In this document: positions 16,311 to 24,862 of the stretch, piece after piece
How the letters are laid out: each line of letters begins with the position of its first letter
Position numbering within the stretch: the stretch's first letter is position 1
NCBI GenBank assembly: GCA_964639275.1
Contig: CAZXCQ010000023.1
Location: forward strand, 1-35,041
From: CAZXCQ01 sp964639275
Lineage (GTDB): Bacteria > Desulfobacterota > DSM-4660 > Desulfatiglandales > Desulfatiglandaceae
Length of the DNA stretch: 35,041 nt
Direction of reading: 5' to 3'
Notes under the pieces: generated by a model
Database searches by the model: none
What the model saw: the letters and a program-made list of their open reading frames with translations, nothing else
What the model was told of the DNA's origin: nothing
Translations under genes and position numbers: made by a program

Positions 16311-17942
16311 TTACTTTTCCCCCAGCACGTCCGTCAATTTCTCAGCCAGCTTTGATACCACAAACGGTTTCTGAATAAACCCCTCGGCCCCGGCATCAAG
16401 GATCTCCTGCGCAGGGCCATCAATGGCATAACCACTGCACACGATCACTTTCAGACCCGGTCTGGCCTCCATGATAAGGGGATATACCCTGTCACCCGTC
16501 ATATCGGGGAGCTTGATATCCAGCAGGGCAAGGTCAATCTGCCCCTCAAAGGTCCTTGCCGTCTTGATCGCCTCCTTGGCGGTCTTGGCGGCAAGTACCC
16601 GATAACCCAGCCTCTCCAGTATCCGCCTGCTCATCTCCAGCAGGGGCGCTTCATCCTCAATGACAAGGATCGTGCCCTCGCCTCCGGGCAGATCGACCTC
16701 CGGCCCAGAAACGACCCCCTCTCCTATTTCTTCCTCAGCCTCAACGGCGGGCAGGTAGATCCTGACGACAGTCCCTTTGCCAACTTCAGAGTCCACCGAA
16801 ATCCAGCCATCATGGTTTCTGACAATGCCATAGACAGCGGCCATCCCCAGCCCCCGTCCCAGAAAGTGGGTGCTAAAGAAAGGTTCGAATATCCTGCTCT
16901 TGGTCTCTTTGTCCATCCCCTTTCCGTCATCTTGTATGGCAAGGCTGACATAGGGGCCCGGGGTGAGGGCAGGATCATTTCTCGCGAATTCCTCATCAAC
17001 CGCCATGTTTCTGGTTGTGATCCTGATCCGCCCCCGCCCCTCTATCGCCTCATTTGCGTTGGCCACGATGGCCGCCAGAACCATCTGGATCTGGGTGGGG
17101 TCTGCCTTTACATCCCAGATATCGAGCGGCAGATCAGTCTCCACACGGATACCAGGATCAATGGTGTGCCGGAGCGTGCGGAGGGTATCTTCAACCGAAT
17201 CGCTCACAGACAAACGCCGAGGGGTATACTTGCCCCCCCGGGCATAGGCCAGCAATTGATGGGTCAGCCGGGCCATCCGATGAGCTGATGCCTTCATCTC
17301 CCCGGTATATTCCATTACCGTCTCATTTTCGGCGAAATCCATCTCAAGCAGCCCCACATGGCCGGTGATGATCATCAGGGCATTATTAAATTGGTGGGCG
17401 ATACCCGCAGCCAGGGTGGCAATGGCCTCCATTTTCTGGGCCTCCTGGAGCTGGGCCTCAAGCCTTGCCTTTTCCTCTTCGGCCTTCCTTTTTTCGGTGA
17501 CGTCCCGCACGACACCACGAAAGCCGATGGGCTTGCCCTCCGGGCCCTTGATCAGCGATATGGAGGCCTCTACATATCCCTTTCGTCCATCTTTTTTTAT
17601 GATTCCCCATTCGAAACCCTTGACAGGAATTCCCGTACTATAAACTTTATTGAAGACCTCATACACTTTCTTGACCGTCTCATCATCCGAATACTCTCTG
17701 TAATTCGTGCCGATGATCTCATCCCTGGAATACCCACCCAGTTTAACCATGGGGTCACTTAGAAATGTAAAGTTGCCTGCCAGGTCAACCTTGTAAACCC
17801 CCTCTTCGATCCCTTCAATTAGGGCTCGATATTTTTCTTCGCTCTGTCTGAGCGCCTCCTCGGTCCGCTTGCGCATCTCTGCTTCAAGCTCTAATTCCTT
17901 CACCCTCTGCTGCAACTCCTCATAGGTCGGTTTCTTGCCCAT
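16311..17942 (-). CDS. Hybrid sensor histidine kinase with one PAS domain and C-terminal receiver
   Basis: A 543-residue protein with an N-terminal coiled coil (KKPTYEELQQRVKELE), a single PAS/PAC (about 37-155), HisKA with His183 in GIAHQFNN, HATPase (IVANANEAIEG; AIQDDGKGM; GRGLGMAAVYGI) and a receiver with Asp475 in LALLDIKLPD. No transmembrane segment is seen, so it likely senses a cytoplasmic cue or redox state. A GGGAGA sequence lies about 10 nt before the ATG at 17942. Its PAS matches the fourth PAS of the neighbouring large kinase, and the two receivers end in the same QKPF segment, so the pair arose by duplication. No separate DNA-binding regulator is adjacent. Confidence 0.91.
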   Translation of the reverse strand: MGKKPTYEELQQRVKELELEAEMRKRTEEALRQSEEKYRALIEGIEEGVYKVDLAGNFTFLSDPMVKLGGYSRDEIIGTNYREYSDDETVKKVYEVFNKVYSTGIPVKGFEWGIIKKDGRKGYVEASISLIKGPEGKPIGFRGVVRDVTEKRKAEEEKARLEAQLQEAQKMEAIATLAAGIAHQFNNALMIITGHVGLLEMDFAENETVMEYTGEMKASAHRMARLTHQLLAYARGGKYTPRRLSVSDSVEDTLRTLRHTIDPGIRVETDLPLDIWDVKADPTQIQMVLAAIVANANEAIEGRGRIRITTRNMAVDEEFARNDPALTPGPYVSLAIQDDGKGMDKETKSRIFEPFFSTHFLGRGLGMAAVYGIVRNHDGWISVDSEVGKGTVVRIYLPAVEAEEEIGEGVVSGPEVDLPGGEGTILVIEDEAPLLEMSRRILERLGYRVLAAKTAKEAIKTARTFEGQIDLALLDIKLPDMTGDRVYPLIMEARPGLKVIVCSGYAIDGPAQEILDAGAEGFIQKPFVVSKLAEKLTDVLGEK

Positions 17943-18375
17943 CGGAAAATCTCCCTATCTTTTCCTGGTTACATAATCATTATCCGACAGTTCCCCCGAT
18001 AAAAATAAAAAAGGCCCACACGCATTTGCGTCTCTACCAATGGGTATGAGGCTTTTTTGACGCCATCCGGCTGTCAGCCATTTTGGGTCTCCCTGTGTAT
18101 CCCTTATTGCCTATCAGAGAAACCAATCTTTTATCAGTTCCCTACGTCGTTTATTAGAAATTGTAAGGTTTTTCTGCGCTCCACAGGATAACGGGTGATA
18201 TGCTTTTGTTTATTGTAGCGTTGAAAAATGGCAAAAATCAAGTTATGCTTAAGAAGCATCTTGTGGTTGCATAATGAACTCACATTAAAATGATATCAAT
18301 CCATAATGATTAAGACCTGAATCTTGCACATGTATTTTCAAACGGTGCCACAGGAGATTTTTTAAGGAGGTGGAA
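17943..18375. promoter_or_regulatory. AT-rich divergent intergenic region with a terminator-like hairpin
   Basis: An imperfect stem (18007-18058) has A-runs on one side and TTTTTT on the other, so it could act as a terminator on either strand; on the minus strand it lies about 65 nt upstream of the kinase start and could be an attenuator. The palindrome TGCTTAAGAAGCA lies at about 18246-18258, upstream of the toxin-antitoxin pair, and is a possible operator. Neither function is proven. The remaining bases show no gene. Confidence 0.3.
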
Positions 18376-18606
18376 ATGAAGGCCTTAACCATCAGAAACA
18401 TACCGGACGATGTCTATCAGGGGATCGTCGAGCTTGCGCCCCGCAATGATCGCAGCATCCAACAGCAGGTTCTGGCCATTCTCGAGAGGGCACGCGTCTT
18501 AGATACCCAATCGCCTGTCGAAAAGGCAAGGGAGATCCGAAAACGGTTGTATGGACGAGAATTGGGAGATACGGAGGAAGAAATTCGACAGGAGCGTGAA
18601 CGATGA
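18376..18606 (+). CDS. Antitoxin of a VapBC/FitAB-type pair (ribbon-helix-helix)
   Basis: A 76-residue protein beginning MKALTIRNIPDDVYQGI, the beta-strand plus helix pattern of FitA/VapB-like ribbon-helix-helix antitoxins, with a charged C-terminal tail (REIRKRLYGRELGDTEEEI) that would wrap the toxin. It would bind and neutralise the PIN toxin and repress its own promoter. AAGGAGG at 18364-18370 sets the ATG at 18376; an in-frame GTG at 18370 is inside that site. The last codons overlap the toxin start by 4 nt (ATGA), the normal arrangement for such pairs. Confidence 0.85.
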   Translation: MKALTIRNIPDDVYQGIVELAPRNDRSIQQQVLAILERARVLDTQSPVEKAREIRKRLYGRELGDTEEEIRQERER

Positions 18607-19010
18607 AAATCATTGTTACCGACACATCGGCGTTGATCCGTCTTTACTTGCCGGATGATCCAATTTCTGATCAATTTGAAGATCATGTGGAATCTGCATG
18701 GCGGGGAGAAACTGTCATCATGGTCCCTGAAATTGCACTTGCTGAAGTCGCACAAGTTTTGTGGAAAAAGCAGCAATCAGGATACATCTCCCAATCCGAA
18801 GCCGATGAGGTGCTCGCTGCGGTCCTGACTCTGCCGTTAGAGGTCGCTGGGCACAAAGGATTGCTCCTGCCAGCCTTATCGCTTGCCCGTCGATACGGCC
18901 TCACCGCCTATGATTCCCTGTTTTTGGCACTGGCGAAAAAAAAGAAAGCCCAGTTGGTTACAGGCGACAAGGAAGTGAAAAAGGTCTTTAAACGTCTCTC
19001 ACAATTTTAG
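18603..19010 (+). CDS. PIN-domain toxin of the VapC/FitB family
   Basis: A 135-residue PIN-domain ribonuclease. The acidic residues expected to bind Mg2+ are Asp7 (VTDTSALI), Glu48 (IALAEV), Asp104 (TAYDSLFLALA) and Asp122 (VTGDKE), so the active site looks intact. VapC toxins cleave tRNA or rRNA and slow growth when the antitoxin is lost. It is translationally coupled to the antitoxin upstream. It ends against the convergent oxidoreductase fragment, with the two 3' ends overlapping by 4 nt. Targets cannot be read from sequence. Confidence 0.9.
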   Translation: MKIIVTDTSALIRLYLPDDPISDQFEDHVESAWRGETVIMVPEIALAEVAQVLWKKQQSGYISQSEADEVLAAVLTLPLEVAGHKGLLLPALSLARRYGLTAYDSLFLALAKKKKAQLVTGDKEVKKVFKRLSQF

Positions 19011-19252
19011 TGACGCAAGAAATGGCCGTAATGGAGGCGGTGCCCGACAACCTCCGATTTCAGGTCCTCTACGGAAATGCCCTCGCGGATCAGGTATCGA
19101 AGCAAACCGGCCCTGGAGATGTCGCCCACCAGTATGGCCCCGATCAGTCGCGATCCGTCCGGAGCAAAAACCAGTTTCCGATAGGACCCTCTGGCCGCCG
19201 AGACGTGTGTCTCATAGTCCATGCCATCTGTGTGGACTATCCCCATCGACAC
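19007..19252 (-). pseudogene. C-terminal remnant of an NAD(P)/FAD-dependent oxidoreductase
   Basis: The minus-strand frame encodes SMGIVHTDGMDYETH and then GSYRKLVFAPDGSRLIGAILVGDISRAGLLRYLI. This is the dimerisation-domain end of pyridine-nucleotide-disulfide oxidoreductases (NirB/rubredoxin-reductase-like), which normally reads YRKLVF..LVGAILVGD..RAG. The FAD and NAD Rossmann domains are absent upstream: only 81 codons remain from a GTG at 19252, where about 400 would be expected. It is most likely a broken gene left when the adjacent DNA was rearranged; whether any product is made is unknown. Confidence 0.72.
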
Positions 19253-19293
19253 AAAAGTTTAAAGGGTCGATTTAAAAAAGCCTTTTAACCCTT

Positions 19294-19560
19294 TTATTTT
19301 TTAGTATTCCCTTTCTCTGACACACATTTTATGCCAAAACATTTTTCAACCACTTCACCGCTATCGTCCATCATTTGAACCAAAAATTCATGCATGCGCT
19401 GGGTCTGCCCCGAAATGGCCTTTAGTTCTTTACGCCTCTCTTGGTGCATACACTCCATAATTGCCATCAGCCTTTGGGCCGCCTTTTCAAAGACCTTGAA
19501 ACTCTCCTGAAACTCCCGGACCGCCTTGGCGAGTTCTTCTTCCACCATTTTGTTGTCCAT
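19294..19560 (-). CDS. Small coiled-coil protein of unknown function
   Basis: An 88-residue protein with a long amphipathic helix (EEELAKAVREFQESFKVFEK onward) and two Cys near the C-terminus (KCFGIKC). The ATG at 19560 has GGGGGAAG just upstream; a TTG at 19581 is the only longer alternative. No family was recognised. Its charged, helical composition and even codon use make a real gene likely, but this is inference. Confidence 0.55.
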   Translation of the reverse strand: MDNKMVEEELAKAVREFQESFKVFEKAAQRLMAIMECMHQERRKELKAISGQTQRMHEFLVQMMDDSGEVVEKCFGIKCVSEKGNTKK

Positions 19561-19903
19561 CTCTTCCCCCGAAATCCACAACTAATCGAAACTGTCCAAG
19601 ATATCCCCGCCTGTGCACATCCAATATAATCATACCTAGGATAACCATGTCCATATGGATCTTGTCAATGCCTTCTTTACAGAGTGGCAGACCGAAAACC
19701 TTATAAGCACTTCGGCCCTGAGCGACTCGACATGAGCTCGTCGACATGTCTCACTGCCGATGGGCTCGCCCATATGTCTCGGAGCCGAACGGGTTTCGTA
19801 GGAATCCAGGGCCTGACCCATTATCCCCCCGGGGGTTGAGAAGTTACTATTTTAGGCATTTTCGGCACTTTAGACCACTTTAGGCACTACCAAAACAGCA
19901 ACC
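19561..19903. other. Intergenic region with unresolved coding debris and a TGCCTAAA-type repeat
   Basis: No complete gene was found. Several overlapping minus-strand frames of 60-86 codons run through 19636-19821 without a recognisable product, and may be decayed coding DNA. At 19853-19890 there are three inverted units of the TGCCTAAA repeat (TTAGGCATTTTCGGCACTTT and following), just downstream of the secreted-protein stop codon. Confidence 0.4.
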
Positions 19904-21469
19904 CTATTCAATCACCAGGTACTCAAGGGTAACCGTTCCCTCACTGTTGCTGATTGTGATGGACTTGACGGTTGAACTCAATGATCGCGCTGTAAAGGAA
20001 GAATCCCACCCACCCTGAAGCTTTAGGTCTTTGGATGAGCCTAGACTCAGATCTTCATTATAAGTCCCTTGTGCAATCATTATGGTGGTCCCATTGGCCG
20101 CAGCATCAATGGCTGGTTGTATCGTCGAATAACAGGGAATGTTGCCCCCACATCCCCCATCTGGAGACACATAAATTGAAGTCGATTCACCAGATCCGAC
20201 GGCCCAGACATGCACAATGCTTTTTTCTCCATCGGCGAGACGTTGAAAGACATACAGGATACCCCGTGCGCGGTCAAAACACGCTGCACCCAGATGCCCC
20301 TCCTGGGCATATCTGGGTAAACTCGAATCAACATTGTGGAGGTATGGATCAATGTTGAGCGAGGCATAGGGCTGGGGCTCGTAGGTCTGCATCGTACCCC
20401 AGGCGACGGCCGCGAGATGCGCAGGGTCGAAAAAGATGATCTGCCTCTCATAGTTCTCGGCCCACCAGCCCCTGTCGTCATTTGGCGGTGGAGGCACCGG
20501 CGGGTAGGGAGGTTCATCCGGCCATACTGTTCCGTCGGCGAATCCATACCAGGCGTTTCCAATCCCTTTGGTACCGACAAAGACGACCGCGGAATTCGTG
20601 CTGGCGGTCAGCCAGGCCCCCCCGGTCCATTCGTCGGTCTCATTGAAATTATCCATTTGCATGTCGCTGGAGGTGGTTACGGCCTGAGTTCTACTGATAT
20701 TGATGCCGTACAGGAGCAACGGGGTCATCGAGATGAGGGTGGAGCGGGCAGAAGGTGGGTTGCCATCATTCCATGGGCCATAGGCGAACAGGGCAGGCCC
20801 GCGGCCCCCCCATTCGCCTTCCCGAAACCGACCCCCTGCCAGCAGTTTGTTGGGGGTATTTGCCGCAGCCCATTCCTGCGGGATCTCAAAAAGATAGTCA
20901 TTGGTTACGTATGGCGTGTAATTGCCAAAATACCATGGCCCTGCGGTCTGAGCGTTGGAGAGATCTACTTCACACCAGAAGTGCGTTGGGTTGTCACCAT
21001 CCTCAAAATGCTGCCCCCATACCGCGTGGAGTTTGGCACTTTCCTGGACGCCCTGTGGAGGGAGATACTCGATATCTCCGTAACGGATTTCGAAATATAC
21101 CCCGTCAAATATCCCGCCGGTGATGTCCTGAAAACCCTGAAGGGTCGTAGCCGTGTTCAGTTCATCCAAATTGTCTGAGATGATGGGGATCGGAATGCTT
21201 ATCTCTGATACATAATAGTGCCAATCGTGCCCGATGCCAAAGATAGAACCAGGATAGCCATCTGATGGCCCGGTGGGATCACCCCCCGGGTAATAGGTCA
21301 TCCCCCCGCCGCTCCATTCCCAGCTTGATCCGCCCGATCCCTCGGGCAACCTGAAAGCCCCCTCATATACCAGGTCACCCGGCTGGATAAGGCCCGCCAA
21401 ACAGGGATTCGCCACGACCGCAAGGGCAAGAATCGGGAAAAGACCAATCCATTTTTCCTTAAAATTCAA
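19904..21469 (-). CDS. Secreted protein of unknown function with a partial beta-helix (pectin-lyase-like) C-terminus
   Basis: A 521-residue exported protein. The N-terminus (NFKEKWIGLFPILALAVV) is a signal peptide with a likely cleavage after NPCLA at about residue 25. The middle is rich in Trp, Tyr, Gly and Pro, including a PPYPPVPPPPNDD linker, and resembles the extracellular proteins that carry long beta-propeller or lectin-like domains, but no family is certain. The C-terminal about 100 residues contain IYVSPDGGCGGNIPCYSTIQ, AIDAAANGTTIMIAQGTYNE, the standard entry to a right-handed beta-helix, which then stops after only two or three coils. A TTG start at 21469 overlaps the upstream stop codon by 11 nt; no ATG is better placed for the signal peptide. 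Confidence 0.72.
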   Translation of the reverse strand: MNFKEKWIGLFPILALAVVANPCLAGLIQPGDLVYEGAFRLPEGSGGSSWEWSGGGMTYYPGGDPTGPSDGYPGSIFGIGHDWHYYVSEISIPIPIISDNLDELNTATTLQGFQDITGGIFDGVYFEIRYGDIEYLPPQGVQESAKLHAVWGQHFEDGDNPTHFWCEVDLSNAQTAGPWYFGNYTPYVTNDYLFEIPQEWAAANTPNKLLAGGRFREGEWGGRGPALFAYGPWNDGNPPSARSTLISMTPLLLYGINISRTQAVTTSSDMQMDNFNETDEWTGGAWLTASTNSAVVFVGTKGIGNAWYGFADGTVWPDEPPYPPVPPPPNDDRGWWAENYERQIIFFDPAHLAAVAWGTMQTYEPQPYASLNIDPYLHNVDSSLPRYAQEGHLGAACFDRARGILYVFQRLADGEKSIVHVWAVGSGESTSIYVSPDGGCGGNIPCYSTIQPAIDAAANGTTIMIAQGTYNEDLSLGSSKDLKLQGGWDSSFTARSLSSTVKSITISNSEGTVTLEYLVIE

Positions 21470-21899
21470 TTTTTTCTATTTCAGACTCCCGCAGATTATA
21501 TTCCGCTGTCCAGAAGTATGCCTCTCCCTTATATATTCTGAACAGTACCAGAATCGGGTCATCCGGATTTTCTAACCCGTACATCTTCATGATATGAGGT
21601 CTATCTTTGGCGACTCTTTTCTTATATTCCAGGTCATCAATAAACTCGACCTCCCCGGCCACCCGCAATGCTGTCCCCAGCCCTCCGCCCTCTTTTGGCG
21701 AGTAAAAACATGCCTCGACCCTGTTGTTCTCCTTCAGTTGCTGGCACAACACCTTTGATGCATGGGTCTGAAAATGAAATCCTTTTTCATCCGCAAACCA
21801 TAACCCCATTGGCCTAACTCTTGGCTGCCCCCCCTCAATGGTTGCAAGGTAGGACAAAGAGTTCTCATTGGCAAATCTGACACAATCTTTGAAATCCAT
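21459..21899 (-). CDS. Pyridoxamine 5'-phosphate oxidase-family (FMN-binding split-barrel) protein
   Basis: A 146-residue protein with the split-barrel pattern LSYLATIEGGQPRVRPMGL followed by FHFQTHASKVLCQQLKENNRVEACFYSP. These are the FMN-binding and dimer segments of general-stress/PPOX-like flavoproteins. It is predicted to bind FMN or F420-type cofactor and to be cytoplasmic; the substrate is unknown. The frame extends upstream to 22067, but the ATG at 21899 is preferred because AAAGGAG lies 8 nt upstream and the family begins with MDFKDCVRFANEN. Its 3' end overlaps the start of the secreted protein, suggesting cotranscription. Confidence 0.85.
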   Translation of the reverse strand: MDFKDCVRFANENSLSYLATIEGGQPRVRPMGLWFADEKGFHFQTHASKVLCQQLKENNRVEACFYSPKEGGGLGTALRVAGEVEFIDDLEYKKRVAKDRPHIMKMYGLENPDDPILVLFRIYKGEAYFWTAEYNLRESEIEKIEF

Positions 21900-22134
21900 G
21901 GCTGACTCCTTTCGATCCGAAATTTGTTCCTTATGACCACTTCTACACAAAGTTGGTGTTGATGTACAGGTCCTTTTCATTGCCGACCCTCGCACAGCGC
22001 CTGTTTGATATCTTACCACCAATTTGGTCATTTTTCGAAGATATCGACCGCCCCGGTAAAGGGTCACGCCTGCTTTTGACTCACCCTGAGCTCTTTCTTC
22101 ATTTACTCTATATGTCTATTATGTCTTCTTACCG

Positions 22135-23259
22135 CTAACCGGGATACTCCAGAATGACTTGGTGTACCTTGATCCTGTGCCCCTCTTCATTGAACTCCAT
22201 CTCACCGTGTGCATCCCGGTGATCCGCTTCAGCCCGGCATCTAAACTCTACATTCACTCTTACCGGCTCTCCCAGGGGTTCTCGATGGTTCGACGTTCCA
22301 TACACGGGGAACATGGTCGGATACGACATTCGCAGTGCCCTGACATTTACCGGTCCCCACTCCGGTGCAGCCATCACACCCCCGAACACCCAGACGCTTC
22401 CCCTGCTGTAAAAACCGGCAAGCATGTGGTCCCTCACAAGATCCACACGGGTGGTTCCGCGCATACCACTCGGCCAGATGAAGTCCTGTTCAACCCACAT
22501 GGACATCAGAAGTTCCGAATACCCTCCAAAGCTCATAGCCAAGGTCATGGTAAAAAATATGACGGAGGAATTTGATGATTCACCGTAGCCGAATGCGGTT
22601 AGCGTTATGGATACATTGTCCACCAAGATCTGAGATGTCGGTGGTGGATGAGTGAAGGTGAGCCTCTGGGTTACCCAGGCGCTCGCATAGCCTCTTCTGC
22701 GAGAACCCGCGTCGGCAAAGCAGTAAGGATGAATGATATTGCAAAACGTGCCAAATTCCGGGTCTTCAATTGTATCAAATCGATAATCTGCCGACGCTGT
22801 GGGTATCTCATAGTCCCCCATACCGCCATACATACCAAGGGGGGGTGAGGTTTCTCCGTGCCATTCGGTAGCATATTTCATTCTTAGGGCTGGATTGTGG
22901 TAGGTTTTCTTGATCAGTTCCTCGAGACCGCCTTTCCCAACAGCCAGCATGAGATCTCTGTCGAACTGCTCCCCCTGGCGTGCAGCCAGCTCTTTGGCGT
23001 CCTTTTTTAGATTCTCACGCTCTTGCCGCAGCTTTTTCAATTCTTGGCGATAATCCTCTTCGGCTTCTTCGATGGATTTTGCCAGATCGCTGCCCAGCGC
23101 TTTGGAGAATTTCGGCTGCAACTTCTTTTCGAGCTCCAAGGCGGCATTTCGCGTTTTCTGGTTAAGTTCTTCTGTGGCCTCCCTCAACTTCTGTTCTCTG
23201 GCATTTAGCATCTCAACCTTACGTTTCCGTGGTTTCCTCTGTCTCTTTTTTTCTTCCAT
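22135..23259 (-). CDS. Unknown protein: basic N-terminus, long coiled coil, beta-rich C-terminal half
   Basis: A 374-residue protein of no recognised family. Residues 1-17 are almost all Lys/Arg, and 18-105 form a charged coiled coil (ELEKKLQPKFSKALGSDLAK; DYRQELKKLRQERENLKKDA). From about 130 the sequence changes to aromatic and beta-prone, with short repeats of hydrophobic strands (VSITLTAFGYG; SSVIFFTMTLAMSFGG; VWVFGGVMAAPEW). There is no signal peptide, so it is probably cytoplasmic. AAGGGGG about 8 nt before the ATG at 23259 supports the start. A structural or filament-tip-like role is conceivable, but I do not assign one. Confidence 0.6.
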   Translation of the reverse strand: MEEKKRQRKPRKRKVEMLNAREQKLREATEELNQKTRNAALELEKKLQPKFSKALGSDLAKSIEEAEEDYRQELKKLRQERENLKKDAKELAARQGEQFDRDLMLAVGKGGLEELIKKTYHNPALRMKYATEWHGETSPPLGMYGGMGDYEIPTASADYRFDTIEDPEFGTFCNIIHPYCFADAGSRRRGYASAWVTQRLTFTHPPPTSQILVDNVSITLTAFGYGESSNSSVIFFTMTLAMSFGGYSELLMSMWVEQDFIWPSGMRGTTRVDLVRDHMLAGFYSRGSVWVFGGVMAAPEWGPVNVRALRMSYPTMFPVYGTSNHREPLGEPVRVNVEFRCRAEADHRDAHGEMEFNEEGHRIKVHQVILEYPG

Positions 23260-23818
23260 ATTGCTTACCCCCTTTACCGTCTGGCTGTTAAGAAAATTGA
23301 CTTCGCTTCAAAACAGGACTCTAGTTCCTTAATGGCTCCCCTCTTCCACGAAACCGTGATTTTGGACCTGCCTGCCCCGTGAAATCCTTTAATATTTCGT
23401 CTCCGCCAACGCTTAGGGCTCTTTCACCCCCTACCTTATTATGTCAGTTTATTCCGGCGCTATCAAAATGTCACCCAACAGACGAAAACCGAGCACCGAG
23501 AAGTAACGGGCGTGAACTGAACAGTAAAACAGAGCCGTGCTGATACAGGTTGGCGCCAAGCAAAAAGAGTTTTTTCTTTGAAGCAAGTGGCATTTTTTCT
23601 CTTGCGAAGCCATAAATGGGTGACCCTTTTACACACTCTTATCAATATCAAATGGCGATGCGAAAAATAAAGACCTGGCTCCGATGATTTTTTGAAAATT
23701 TGAAGGACGTTCCCTCCTCCCATATAGCCGACTATCTGATGACGTGTTGTTTTTTTGATGAAGTCATAATCTAAAAGATTGTGATATTGTTTTTTAGCAT
23801 ATTCGGTAACGCTTGGCG
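23260..23818. other. AT-rich intergenic region with a transposase-associated repeat remnant
   Basis: No convincing gene lies here. The stretch GCGAAAAATAAAGACCTGGC (23658-23677) looks like the ends commonly left by REP-associated tyrosine-transposase elements, on my recollection only. A minus-strand frame (23463-23723) is open but rich in rare residues and matches nothing. The base composition is lower in GC than the metabolic genes, suggesting foreign or decayed DNA. Confidence 0.35.
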
Positions 23819-24034
23819 TCAGCCGATGCCGCGACAGTCCGTTGCTACGGCAAGGGAGCGAAGAAGAGCAACCTTGCCGCAGATCTCAAGGCCCACAACT
23901 CCTTTGGGCGTCTGCGGAGTGCCACACCCAAAGAAGTGCTTGAGGTTCTTGTGCGAAAGGTCAGAGGCCGGCAACTGAGATTCAGTCAAGAGATTCTTTA
24001 CTTGTGGCCCCAGCGGATTGCGGAATATGTTCAT
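23819..24034 (-). pseudogene. Truncated GNAT acetyltransferase (ArsN2-like N-terminal half)
   Basis: A 71-codon minus-strand frame carries the first half of a GNAT domain: LLTESQLPASDLSHKNLKHF, GVVGLEICGKVALLRSLAVA and then TDCRGIG, a typical motif A. The protein stops right at the acetyl-CoA-binding loop, where another 70 or more residues should follow, so it cannot bind its cofactor. GGGAGGAAGCG before the ATG at 24034 is a good ribosome-binding site, so it may still be translated. The layout resembles the arsenic-resistance acetyltransferases (ArsN2), but this is a family-level similarity only. Confidence 0.6.
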
Positions 24035-24189
24035 CGCTTCCTCCCTTCTTGCCAGCTAGCAACGCGATAACCGGCACCCACCAAGGACTTTGGAGATATA
24101 TCTCGGACGTGGACGGGCGTCCGGTTCATTGCTTGGTTCGGCATCCATTCACGCGCTTCGTGTTATCACTCGTTGCGAACTCAACCCAG

Positions 24190-24843
24190 TCAACCCTCCC
24201 TCTGTGGAAACAACTCCGGAAGGAAGAACTCCAGATTTCCTATCTCCTCCACGTTGTGCTTGAACCAGGCCAGTGCCTTGCAGTCTGGAAACACTGTCGG
24301 ACGAATGAACTTGTTAAATAGAGGACGAAGCCCAGGGATGTTAGGACCGAAGGTGGCTGAGTTCTCGTCGATTGTCCCTTCCTCGACACACGTGAATTTG
24401 TGCTCCAACCTGACGACTTCTTGCCCGAACCGGCGTAAGACGTGAATGAAGCCGGTCTCGTCGAGTTTCTCGATGCTGGTCACCATGTCGATCAAGTAGT
24501 CGATTCTGCCTCCCAGAACTTCCCGGATGTGCATCTGTGCCCCTGGGCCAATGGTCCCGTCCGGCCGCCGTCGAACATAGCGAATCGAGATGTGATCGAT
24601 TGGGTGCCAGATCTGATACCGCAGCCACGATCTTCCACCGATCTCTATTTTTCCCTCGAGATTCGAAAACCACCACACGAGCATCTTCGGGGTCACACCA
24701 CAGAGAACGTTGTGGCGCACGCGAAGCTGAAGTCGACCGTCGTCGAGAATACGCAACTCTGTTAGCGCCGTAGCGACATCCCTCATAGTCCAGGGGATCG
24801 ATCGAGGCGGCTGCAGTTCAATGCGCGGGGCAAGTAGTTTCAT
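24190..24843 (-). CDS. PhlG-like hydrolase (2,4-diacetylphloroglucinol hydrolase family)
   Basis: A 217-residue protein whose central part (LCGVTPKMLVWWFSNLEGKI, HPIDHISIRYVRR, GPGAQMHIREVL) and C-terminus (RLEHKFTCVEEGT, GNLEFFLPEL) match the DAPG-hydrolase/PhlG family as I remember it. Founding members cleave a carbon-carbon bond in an aromatic polyketide, with a zinc site of His and Glu residues such as those visible here. The true substrate in this organism is unknown. The start at 24843 has AAGGA a few bases upstream, and the group II intron 3' end stops 20 nt before it, so the insertion left the ribosome-binding site intact. Confidence 0.72.
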   Translation of the reverse strand: MKLLAPRIELQPPRSIPWTMRDVATALTELRILDDGRLQLRVRHNVLCGVTPKMLVWWFSNLEGKIEIGGRSWLRYQIWHPIDHISIRYVRRRPDGTIGPGAQMHIREVLGGRIDYLIDMVTSIEKLDETGFIHVLRRFGQEVVRLEHKFTCVEEGTIDENSATFGPNIPGLRPLFNKFIRPTVFPDCKALAWFKHNVEEIGNLEFFLPELFPQREG

Positions 24844-24862
24844 ATATGATCCTTGCAGCCAG

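Noticed and set aside
18007..18058. Riboswitch upstream of the smaller kinase
   Set aside because: The imperfect hairpin with a T-run resembles a terminator; no known riboswitch core motif could be found.
23463..23723. 86-codon minus-strand frame in the AT-rich gap
   Set aside because: Composition is rich in Cys, Phe and Arg with no family match, and it overlaps a transposon-end-like repeat; probably non-coding.
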